This document shows, one piece after another, positions 6,350-11,420 of a stretch of 11,459 bases of DNA. The notes beneath the pieces were generated by a model, which did not search any database, was not told the DNA's origin, and was given only the letters and a program-made list of their open reading frames with translations. How positions within the stretch are numbered: position 1 is the first letter of the stretch; every line of letters starts with the position of its first letter. Source of the DNA: an uncultured Clostridia bacterium (lineage in GTDB: Bacteria; Bacillota; Clostridia; Oscillospirales; Ruminococcaceae); contig CALBGD010000209.1 of NCBI GenBank assembly GCA_937893735.1, positions 1-11,459 on the forward strand, written 5' to 3'. Position numbers and translations under genes: made by a program.

Positions 6350-6397
6350 CGGGTGGAGCAAAAGCCGGAATTCCGGCGTGCTCCGCCCGCTTTTTTG
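6350..6397 (+). terminator. Strong intrinsic terminator with nested palindrome
   Basis: An 11-bp outer stem (6350-6360 with 6379-6389, one G-U) encloses the 14-bp palindrome GCCGGAATTCCGGC (6364-6377) and is followed by CTTTTTTG. It ends the transcript of the ferredoxin-thioredoxin reductase-like gene. Confidence 0.88.
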
Positions 6398-6426
6398 ATG
6401 TTCAGCAGAAAAATTATCAAAAGTCC

Positions 6427-6455
6427 TTGACAAAATGGGAAAAAGGGTGTATAAT
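6427..6455 (+). promoter_or_regulatory. Consensus promoter of the aldolase gene
   Basis: TTGACA (6427-6432), a 17-bp spacer and TATAAT (6450-6455) match the consensus exactly. The start is predicted near 6462, giving an A-rich leader of almost 90 nt. Confidence 0.9.
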
Positions 6456-6478
6456 ATCATCATTGACGCTTTAGAGAT

Positions 6479-6510
6479 AAAAAGCATAAAAGCTAAAAAG
6501 CACAAAAGCG
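6479..6510 (+). repeat. Two tandem copies of a 16-nt A-rich unit in the aldolase leader
   Basis: AAAAAGCATAAAAGCT (6479-6494) is followed directly by AAAAAGCACAAAAGCG (6495-6510), differing at two positions. Each unit is itself two AAAAGC-like halves. GCTTTAG (6468-6474) before and CTAAAGC (6511-6517) after can pair over 7 bp, placing the repeats in one large loop. Confidence 0.7.
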
Positions 6511-6548
6511 CTAAAGCAATCACACTTATCTGAAAGGACACTAAGGGA

Positions 6549-7523
6549 ATGAAGGAAATATCAAAGCTTATGGATTACAGACCTGATATCAAGATAGTAG
6601 ACGCGACACTGCGCGACGGAGGACTTGTCAACGGCTTCCGCTTCACTGACGAGTTCGTTAAGGATCTGTACCAGACTAATATAAAGGCCGGCGTTGACGT
6701 TATGGAGTTCGGCTACAAGGCTGACAAGGAAATGTTCGACGTCAAGGATTTCGGCAAGTGGAAGTTCTGCGATGACGAGGATATCCGCGCGGTTGTCGGC
6801 GACAACAACACCGACCTCAAAATCGCCGTTATGGCGGACGTAGGCCGCTGCAACTACAAGCAGGACATCAAGCCCCGCAACGAAAGCCCCGTTGACGTTA
6901 TCCGTGTTGCTACATACCTCAACCAGATCCCCGCAGCCGTTGACGTCATCGAGGACGCAGCAGCCAAGGGCTACGAGGTGACCTGCAATATCATGGCTAT
7001 ATCCAATGTTCAGGACACTGATATCAAGGTCGCTCTCGACATTCTCGGCAAATCCCCGGTAAACGTATTCTACATCGTTGACAGCTTCGGCGCACTGTTC
7101 CCAGAGCAGATAGAGCGCATAGCTTCGCTCTACGGAGAGTTTGCGGCAAAATACGGCAAGAAGCTCGGTATCCACGCGCACAACAACCAGCAGCTCGCAT
7201 TCGCGAACACTGTCGAGGCAGTCGGCGACGGAGTTGACTGGCTGGACGGCACCTACGCAGAGATGGGCAGAGGAGCCGGCAACTGCGCAATGGAACTCCT
7301 GCTCGGATTCCTCAAGAACCCGAAGTACAATATCTACCCCGCTATCCAGTTCATTGAGAAGCACATGAAGAAGCTCAGAGCGGACGGCGTTGTATGGGGC
7401 TATGATATGCAGTACCTGCTGACCGGTATGCTCAACCAGCACCCGCGCACAGCTATCCAGTTCACCAAGGACAAGAGAACCGATCTCTCTGAGTTCTACA
7501 AGGAAGTTACATCTCAGGAATAA
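6549..7523 (+). CDS. DRE-TIM metallolyase (HMGL-like aldolase) of unknown substrate
   Basis: The 324-residue protein has the TIM-barrel signature of the HMG-CoA lyase-like family. DATLRDGG (18-25) supplies the Arg-Asp pair used for catalysis and metal binding. DSFGAL starts at 178, HAHNN (209-213) gives the two metal-binding histidines, and MGRGAGN (239-245) is the glycine-rich loop. Relatives include 4-hydroxy-2-oxovalerate aldolase, homocitrate and isopropylmalate synthases and HMG-CoA lyase. They cleave or form C-C bonds next to a carbonyl using a divalent metal. The length lacks the C-terminal regulatory domain of isopropylmalate synthase, so a simple aldolase or lyase is more likely. The neighbours give no pathway. 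AAGGA (6534-6538) is 10 nt upstream of the ATG. It is transcribed alone. Confidence 0.82.
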   Translation: MKEISKLMDYRPDIKIVDATLRDGGLVNGFRFTDEFVKDLYQTNIKAGVDVMEFGYKADKEMFDVKDFGKWKFCDDEDIRAVVGDNNTDLKIAVMADVGRCNYKQDIKPRNESPVDVIRVATYLNQIPAAVDVIEDAAAKGYEVTCNIMAISNVQDTDIKVALDILGKSPVNVFYIVDSFGALFPEQIERIASLYGEFAAKYGKKLGIHAHNNQQLAFANTVEAVGDGVDWLDGTYAEMGRGAGNCAMELLLGFLKNPKYNIYPAIQFIEKHMKKLRADGVVWGYDMQYLLTGMLNQHPRTAIQFTKDKRTDLSEFYKEVTSQE

Positions 7524-7532
7524 TATACAGCA

Positions 7533-7584
7533 CAGCGCCGCCCGGTCTTACCGCAAAGGCACCGCCTTTGACCGTGCAGCGCTG
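7533..7584 (+). other. Nested hairpin after the aldolase gene
   Basis: Three stems stack inside each other: CAGCGC/GCGCTG (7533-7538 with 7579-7584), CGGT/ACCG (7543-7546 with 7571-7574), and CAAAGGC/GCCTTTG (7554-7560 with 7564-7570, loop ACC). No U-run follows, so it is not itself a terminator. It may protect the 3' end of the mRNA. Confidence 0.5.
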
Positions 7585-7594
7585 ACTGAATCTG

Positions 7595-7642
7595 CCGCTG
7601 GCGCCCCATTACCTCCGGGCGCCGGAAGCGGGAGATATTTTT
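7595..7642 (+). terminator. Probable intrinsic terminator of the aldolase transcript
   Basis: CCGCT plus GGCGCCC (7595-7606) pairs with GGGCGCC plus AGCGG (7617-7631), with a GGA bulge and a 10-nt loop. GAGATATTTTTC follows. The U-run starts a few bases late, so the terminator is good but not ideal. Confidence 0.68.
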
Positions 7643-7673
7643 CGAGAAATTTAAAGAAATTTTGAAAAACCAC

Positions 7674-7702
7674 TTGACAAAACGGAATTAACATGATATA
7701 AT
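7674..7702 (+). promoter_or_regulatory. Consensus promoter of the tRNA-Leu gene
   Basis: TTGACA (7674-7679), a 17-bp spacer and TATAAT (7697-7702) match the consensus exactly. About 30 nt of 5' leader precede the mature tRNA and would be removed by RNase P. Confidence 0.9.
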
Positions 7703-7739
7703 AATATAGTCGTTGAGAGATGATTCAGCGATTGAATAT

Positions 7740-7824
7740 GCGGGCATGCTGGAATTGGCAGACAGGCACGTTTGAGGTGCGTGTGTTGTATGACATATGG
7801 GTTCAAGTCCCATTGCCCGCACCA
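7740..7824 (+). tRNA. tRNA-Leu (anticodon GAG), CCA encoded
   Basis: An 85-nt class II tRNA folds completely. The acceptor stem is GCGGGCA/TGCCCGC, the D arm is CTG/CAG, the anticodon stem is CACGT/GCGTG with loop TTGAGGT, and the T arm is ATGGG/CCCAT with loop TTCAAGT. A 13-nt variable region can form a 3-bp stem. The anticodon GAG (7774-7776) reads CUC and CUU leucine codons. The discriminator is A, as expected for leucine. CCA (7822-7824) is encoded. It stands alone, between its own promoter and terminator. Confidence 0.96.
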
Positions 7825-7827
7825 AAC

Positions 7828-7860
7828 AAAAGAACCGTCCATTGGGCGGTTCTTTTGTTT
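7828..7860 (+). terminator. Intrinsic terminator of the tRNA-Leu gene
   Basis: AAAAGAACCGTCC pairs with GGGCGGTTCTTTT around loop ATT, followed by GTTT. It starts 4 nt after the tRNA CCA end. Confidence 0.88.
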
Positions 7861-7867
7861 ATATGTT

Positions 7868-7892
7868 ATCCGCTGATATGGCGGATTTTTTC
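7868..7892 (+). terminator. Second intrinsic terminator between the tRNA and thrS
   Basis: ATCCGC/GCGGAT (7868-7873 with 7881-7886), with a 7-nt loop, runs straight into TTTTTT. It backs up the tRNA terminator and isolates thrS from upstream transcription. Because it lies upstream of the thrS promoter it is not an attenuator of thrS. Confidence 0.75.
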
Positions 7893-7919
7893 ATATAATG
7901 GCATTTTGGTTCAAATGCC

Positions 7920-7948
7920 TTGACTTTTCAGGGGATTAGTAGTACAAT
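7920..7948 (+). promoter_or_regulatory. Promoter of thrS
   Basis: TTGACT (7920-7925), a 17-bp spacer and TACAAT (7943-7948) differ from consensus by one base in each box. The predicted start is near 7954-7956, so the first leader hairpin begins almost at the 5' end of the mRNA. Confidence 0.82.
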
Positions 7949-7956
7949 AAAAGGTA

Positions 7957-8021
7957 CACAGCGCATCGCTGTGAATTTACATTGAACGGCAGGGCTTTTG
8001 TTTAGCTCTGCAAGGAAAGGA
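7957..8021 (+). promoter_or_regulatory. Candidate thrS translational operator with tRNA-Thr anticodon-arm mimic
   Basis: Two hairpins occupy the leader. The first is CACAGCG/CGCTGTG with loop CAT (7957-7973). The second is GCAGGGCT/AGCTCTGC (7989-7996 with 8004-8011, one G-U). It has a 7-nt loop TTTGTTT in which the bases at anticodon positions 34-36 read UGU, a threonine anticodon. AAGGAAAGGA (8012-8021) follows at once and holds the ribosome binding site. The order hairpin, linker, anticodon-like arm, ribosome binding site matches the E. coli thrS operator, where ThrRS binds and blocks translation. Function here is inferred. Confidence 0.5.
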
Positions 8022-8029
8022 AGTTCAGT

Positions 8030-9970
8030 ATGATAAAAGTAACACTGGAAAATGGCGAAGTAAAGGAATTCGATTCTCAGCTCTCCGCATTCGACGCGGC
8101 AAGAGAACTCGGCGTGGCTAAGACAGCCTGTGCCGCTGAGATAGACGGCAAGGTATGCGACCTGCGTACCACCCTGACCGACGGCTGCACCGTAAAGTTC
8201 CTCACATTCGAGGACGAGCAGGGTCAGAGAGCCTTCAACCACACCGCCTCCCACGTTCTGGCTCAGGCAGTAAAGCGCCTTTTCCCGGCGACAAAGCTCG
8301 CGATCGGTCCGGCTATTGAGAACGGCTTCTACTATGATTTCGACACCGATGAGCCTTTCACAACAGATACCCTGACCAAGATCGAAGCAGAAATGAAGAA
8401 GATCGTCAAGGAGTCTATCCGCCTTGAGCACTTCACAATGGCTCCCGACGAAGCTATAAAGTATCTCGAAGAGCAGAACGAGCCCTACAAGGTAGAGCTG
8501 TGCAGGGAGCACTCCGACAAGGGCGAGGCTATCTCCTTCTACAAGCAGGGCGATTTCACCGACCTGTGCGCAGGCCCGCACCTGATGTCCACATCTCCTG
8601 TAAAGGCGTTCAAGCTCACATCCGTTACCGGCGCTTACTGGCGCGGCAGTGAGAAGAACAAAATGCTCACCCGTATCTACGGCACGGCATTCCCGTCCAA
8701 GGACGCACTCAACGCACACCTTGAGGCACTCGAGGACGCTAAGCGCCGCGACCACAACAAGATAGGCAGAGAGCTCGAATACTTCACCACCGTTGACTAC
8801 ATCGGTCAGGGTCTGCCGATACTGCTCCCCAAGGGCGCAAAGGTCGTACAGATCATGCAGCGCTGGGTAGAGGACGTTGAGGCTAAGCGCGGCTGCCAGC
8901 TCACCAAGACTCCGTATATGGCAAAGCGCGAGCTCTACAAAATCTCCGGTCACTGGGATCACTACCTTGACGGAATGTTCGTGCTCGGCGACCCGCACGA
9001 TGAAACAAAGGAGTGCTTCGCGCTCCGTCCGATGACCTGCCCGTTCCAGTATCAGGTATTCCTGAACAGACAGCGCAGCTACCGTGACCTGCCGATGAGA
9101 CTCACCGAGACCTCCACACTGTTCCGCAACGAGGACAGCGGCGAAATGCACGGTCTTATCAGAGTTCGTCAGTTCACTATCTCCGAGGGTCACTATATCC
9201 TCCGTCCTGAGCAGCTCGAGGACGAGTTCAGAAACTGCCTTGAGCTCGCCAAGTACTGCCTCGGCACAGTAGGACTTCTTGAGGACTGCACATTCCGCTT
9301 CTCCCAGTGGGATCCCGCAAACCCCAAGAACAAGTACGAGGGCACAGCAGAGCAGTGGGAAGTCGCTCAGGCTACAATGAAGACCATTCTGGACGACCTC
9401 GGCGTTGAGTACACAATCGGTATCGACGAGGCTGCATTCTATGGTCCTAAGCTCGATATCCAGTACAAGAACGTATTCGGCAAGGAAGATACTCTGGTAA
9501 CTATCCAGATAGATATGCTCCTCGCACAGCGCTTCGGCATGGAATACGTTGACGTTGACGGCACAAAAAAGAACCCGTATATCATTCACCGCACAAGCCT
9601 TGGCTGCTACGAGAGAACCCTCGCATACCTCCTCGAGAAGTACGCAGGCGCGCTCCCGCTGTGGCTGTCACCTGAGCAGGTTCGTATCCTCCCGATCACG
9701 GACCGCGCAAAGGACTACGCAGAGAGCATCGCAAAGCGCTTCGACGACATGAATATGCGCGTCACCGTCGATAACCGCAACGAGAAGATCGGCTACAAGA
9801 TACGTCAGGCTCAGCTTGAAAAGATCCCGTACTTCTTCATTCTCGGCGATAAGGAAGTTGAGGATAACACTGTATCCCTGCGTTCACGCAAGGACGGCGA
9901 CCTTGGCGCTTCTCCGCTGGAGGACGTTATCGCGAAGATCGTCAAGGAAAACGTAGAAAAGGCAAGATAA
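8030..9970 (+). CDS. thrS: Threonine--tRNA ligase (ThrRS)
   Basis: The 646-residue enzyme charges tRNA-Thr with threonine and has the full ThrRS layout. It starts with a TGS domain (1-62). The editing domain follows, with HTASH (H71, H75) and DLCAGPH (C180, H184), which removes misattached serine. The class II catalytic core has motif 2 LFRNED (R366) and motif 3 GCYERTLAYLLE near 525. The C-terminal anticodon-binding domain runs from about 548. The zinc ligands of the family can be placed at C337, H388 and H520. The core is somewhat unusual: MTCPFQ replaces the common MNCPGH, and ISEGH replaces QDDAH. AAAGGA (8016-8021) lies 8 nt before the ATG. Although Firmicute thrS genes often have a T-box leader, none is present; see the leader entry. 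An SseB-like gene follows 45 bp downstream. Confidence 0.97.
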   Translation: MIKVTLENGEVKEFDSQLSAFDAARELGVAKTACAAEIDGKVCDLRTTLTDGCTVKFLTFEDEQGQRAFNHTASHVLAQAVKRLFPATKLAIGPAIENGFYYDFDTDEPFTTDTLTKIEAEMKKIVKESIRLEHFTMAPDEAIKYLEEQNEPYKVELCREHSDKGEAISFYKQGDFTDLCAGPHLMSTSPVKAFKLTSVTGAYWRGSEKNKMLTRIYGTAFPSKDALNAHLEALEDAKRRDHNKIGRELEYFTTVDYIGQGLPILLPKGAKVVQIMQRWVEDVEAKRGCQLTKTPYMAKRELYKISGHWDHYLDGMFVLGDPHDETKECFALRPMTCPFQYQVFLNRQRSYRDLPMRLTETSTLFRNEDSGEMHGLIRVRQFTISEGHYILRPEQLEDEFRNCLELAKYCLGTVGLLEDCTFRFSQWDPANPKNKYEGTAEQWEVAQATMKTILDDLGVEYTIGIDEAAFYGPKLDIQYKNVFGKEDTLVTIQIDMLLAQRFGMEYVDVDGTKKNPYIIHRTSLGCYERTLAYLLEKYAGALPLWLSPEQVRILPITDRAKDYAESIAKRFDDMNMRVTVDNRNEKIGYKIRQAQLEKIPYFFILGDKEVEDNTVSLRSRKDGDLGASPLEDVIAKIVKENVEKAR

Positions 9971-10015
9971 TTACGCCGCTAACGGCAGAAAAACCGACAG
10001 AAAGGTAACGATAAT

Positions 10016-10510
10016 ATGTCTAATCAGCCGCTTACCCCGGAGCAGATGAAAACCATCAACAAGGCGCTGGAGGAAAGGATCACCGACGCTAACAAGGACG
10101 CCACCAAGACCAAGTGGAAGACCGTTCTCCCTGACCTCATGGCTGCCGATGTGTTCGCAGTTGCAGCGCTCAGCGACAACACTGACGCAAACGGCAACCG
10201 CCTGCTCAACATCATGATGATGACCAACAAGGACGGTCAGAGCATTATCCCGTTCTTCACTTCTCCTGCGAGAATGTCCGTTCTCGCAAAGGGCGAGCAG
10301 AAGTCCTTCAACTGCATGAAGATGAACACAACACGCCTGTTCAACGCCATCAAGGGCAAGACAGCCGTGCTGAATCCCGGCTCACCGTGCAGCAGGGTGT
10401 TCACTCCGTTTGAGATGAACCTGCTTGTTATGGAGAACAAGGACAAGCTGAAGGCTCCCGAGAACCCCACAAATCCCATTGCGCCCACAGATACACTCAC
10501 TGAAGAGTAA
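10016..10510 (+). CDS. SseB-domain protein of unknown function
   Basis: The 164-residue protein resembles the SseB N-terminal-like domain family. These small cytoplasmic proteins are named after an E. coli sulfurtransferase-associated gene and are widespread in Clostridia without a known role. Supporting segments are VFAVAAL near 48, NIMMMTNKDGQSIIPFFTS near 66-84 and VLNPGSPCSRVFTPFEM near 118-134, the usual alternation of strand and helix ending in a proline-containing turn. The last ~20 residues are Pro/Thr-rich and probably disordered. GAAAGG (10000-10005) lies 10 nt before the ATG. It follows thrS by 45 bp without a promoter, so it is probably co-transcribed. No functional link to threonyl-tRNA synthesis is evident. 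Confidence 0.72.
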   Translation: MSNQPLTPEQMKTINKALEERITDANKDATKTKWKTVLPDLMAADVFAVAALSDNTDANGNRLLNIMMMTNKDGQSIIPFFTSPARMSVLAKGEQKSFNCMKMNTTRLFNAIKGKTAVLNPGSPCSRVFTPFEMNLLVMENKDKLKAPENPTNPIAPTDTLTEE

Positions 10511-10517
10511 TATTATT

Positions 10518-10551
10518 TATCCCCCGGACATAGTTCGGGGGATATTTTTTG
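10518..10551 (+). terminator. Intrinsic terminator of the thrS-SseB transcript
   Basis: TATCCCCCG/CGGGGGATA (10518-10526 with 10536-10544), nine perfect pairs, is followed by TTTTTTG. Confidence 0.9.
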
Positions 10552-10553
10552 TA

Positions 10554-10585
10554 CAAAAAATCCCCCTCCGTAACCGGAGGGGGAT
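10554..10585 (-). terminator. Intrinsic terminator of the ferredoxin gene
   Basis: An 11-bp perfect stem, ATCCCCCTCCG/CGGAGGGGGAT (10560-10570 with 10575-10585), has a 4-nt loop and is followed on the minus strand by TTTTTTG. It sits back to back with the thrS-side terminator, so the converging transcripts end without overlap. Confidence 0.9.
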
Positions 10586-10607
10586 CCATGTTCAGAGTGC
10601 TTTCAAA

Positions 10608-10778
10608 TTAAGCCTCAGAAGGAGCGCCAACAGGGCAGGTACCTGCACAAGCGCCGCAGCTGATGCAAGTGTCAGCGTCGATAACGTACTTGCCGTCACC
10701 CTCGGAAATTGCGTTTACGGGACATCCCTCAGCGCAAGCGCCGCAAGCGATGCAATCGTCAGAAATTACGTATGCCAT
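10608..10778 (-). CDS. 2[4Fe-4S] ferredoxin, 56 residues
   Basis: Reading the minus strand from 10778 gives MAYVISDDCIACGACAEGCP and onward to SEA, 56 residues. Eight cysteines form two CxxCxxCxxxCP motifs: C9, C12, C15, C19 and C38, C41, C44, C48. That is the clostridial-type ferredoxin that carries two low-potential [4Fe-4S] clusters and supplies electrons to hydrogenases, pyruvate:ferredoxin oxidoreductase and related enzymes. The length matches the family (about 55). GGAGGT (10788-10793 on this strand) is 9 nt before the ATG. It has its own promoter and terminator. It could also serve the ferredoxin-thioredoxin reductase-like protein at 6146, but the sequence does not show this. Confidence 0.96.
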   Translation of the reverse strand: MAYVISDDCIACGACAEGCPVNAISEGDGKYVIDADTCISCGACAGTCPVGAPSEA

Positions 10779-10807
10779 AATTAGTATACCTCCAATATGT
10801 ATTATCC

Positions 10808-10847
10808 GGGTAGTTACCCACTGAACGACTAACGGACGACCTCCGTT
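10808..10847 (-). other. Two hairpins in the ferredoxin leader
   Basis: On the minus strand the mRNA leader contains AACGGA/TCCGTT with a 5-nt loop (10831-10847) and then GGGT/ACCC with a 4-nt loop (10808-10819), about 14 nt upstream of the ribosome binding site. No terminator-like U-run follows. They probably influence mRNA stability. Confidence 0.5.
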
Positions 10848-10860
10848 TTGTCTTTATTCT

Positions 10861-10888
10861 ATTGTAACATATTTTCAGAAAAAGTCAA
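10861..10888 (-). promoter_or_regulatory. Promoter of the ferredoxin gene
   Basis: On the minus strand, TTGACT (10883-10888), a 16-bp spacer and TACAAT (10861-10866). It predicts a leader of about 75 nt. Confidence 0.8.
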
Positions 10889-10937
10889 GAGTTTTATGTG
10901 ATATTTTTTTGAAAGATATGCGACAAATCCAGTGGTA

Positions 10938-11007
10938 GTGCGGTCTAACGTTAACTCCGGGAAACTCTTATAGTTAGTTTAAACTAATACAATATTCCCA
11001 AACCGCA
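10938..11007. other. Palindrome-rich 70-bp segment in the gene-free region
   Basis: TGCGGT (10938-10943) and ACCGCA (11002-11007) close a segment that can pair further: GGGAA (10960-10964) with TTCCC (10995-10999), and the perfect 14-bp palindrome TTAGTTTAAACTAA (10974-10987). CTAAC/GTTAG offers an alternative stem. I recognise no known element. It lies between the candidate small RNA terminator and the ferredoxin promoter. Confidence 0.4.
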
Positions 11008-11017
11008 TGAAAATTAA

Positions 11018-11052
11018 GCAAAAAAAATTCCGCAGACAGGGGATGTCTGCGG
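11018..11052 (-). terminator. Intrinsic terminator of the candidate small RNA
   Basis: CCGCAGACA/TGTCTGCGG (11030-11038 with 11044-11052) forms nine perfect pairs with loop TCCCC on the minus strand, followed by AA and eight T. On the plus strand no T-run follows, so it acts on the minus strand only. Confidence 0.87.
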
Positions 11053-11178
11053 TAAACAAAATGAATTAGCCGAACGCTTGGGGAAAAGCGCTTTTCATCG
11101 GCTGAAATAATTGGGGAAAATATATTAAGAAGTATGTTAGCTATAGGAGCTTACAATACTGTCTTGCATATTTATTGC
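11020..11178 (-). ncRNA. Candidate small regulatory RNA with C-rich hairpin loops
   Basis: A minus-strand unit of about 159 nt runs from a predicted start near 11178 to a terminator. Four hairpins follow each other in RNA order. The first (11160-11131) has an AGCT/AGCT core with loop CCTAT. The second (11126-11106) is an A/U-only stem with loop UUCCCC. The third (11103-11068) has stems AGCCG/CGGCT and AGCGCTT/AAGCGTT with loop UUCCCC. The terminator hairpin (11052-11030) has a 9-bp stem with loop UCCCC and U8 after it. No open frame with a ribosome binding site is evident. C-rich loops of this kind occur in Firmicute small RNAs that pair with Shine-Dalgarno regions. Its family is unknown to me. 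Confidence 0.55.
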
Positions 11179-11184
11179 ACTCTT

Positions 11185-11213
11185 ATTATATCATTTTCGC
11201 TCGCCTTTTGCAA
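11185..11213 (-). promoter_or_regulatory. Promoter of the candidate small RNA
   Basis: On the minus strand, TTGCAA (11208-11213), a 17-bp spacer and TATAAT (11185-11190): a perfect -10 and a four-of-six -35. It points toward the hairpin series and terminator at 11020. Confidence 0.68.
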
Positions 11214-11303
11214 TTTGCATATAGCACAAATTTTGGTCTTAAATTATGGATATATTGTACAATAATTTGTTGTATAATATAAACAATAAAAAATACATTT
11301 TTT

Positions 11304-11331
11304 GTGGTTTTAGCAGAAAGTGTGAAACCAC
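11304..11331. promoter_or_regulatory. Inverted repeat next to the -35 box, possible operator
   Basis: GTGGTTT (11304-11310) and AAACCAC (11325-11331) form a perfect 7-bp inverted repeat with 14 bp between. Its right end lies 2 bp before the -35 box of the rightward promoter. The position suits a repressor or activator site; no regulator is identified. Confidence 0.4.
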
Positions 11332-11333
11332 CT

Positions 11334-11362
11334 TTGCAATTCATTCCCTGTTTATGTATAAT
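11334..11362 (+). promoter_or_regulatory. Rightward promoter leading out of the window
   Basis: TTGCAA (11334-11339), a 17-bp spacer and TATAAT (11357-11362). A start near 11369 would give a leader of about 50 nt to the ribosome binding site at 11409-11415. Confidence 0.62.
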
Positions 11363-11420
11363 ACAATTGAAAACACAAGGTGCAGAAACGCTGTGCTGAG
11401 CGACTGGTAAGGAGGTATTT

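Noticed and set aside
6561..7442. 293-codon minus-strand frame opposite the aldolase
   Set aside because: Antisense shadow of a gene with intact catalytic motifs, without its own start signals.
7868..8029. T-box riboswitch before thrS
   Set aside because: The leader after the promoter is only about 75 nt, has no T-box core or specifier loop, and the nearby terminator lies upstream of the promoter.
7928..9589. 553-codon open frame on the minus strand opposite thrS
   Set aside because: It is the complement of a strongly supported ThrRS gene, has no ribosome binding site, no recognisable domain and a composition typical of an antisense shadow.
11018..11190. 6S RNA
   Set aside because: The ends do not pair into a long rod with a central bubble; instead there are four separate hairpins.
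11254..11278. A second rightward promoter using TATAAT at 11273-11278
   Set aside because: No acceptable -35 box lies 16-18 bp upstream and TG is not at the extended -10 distance; AT-rich sequence makes chance matches likely.
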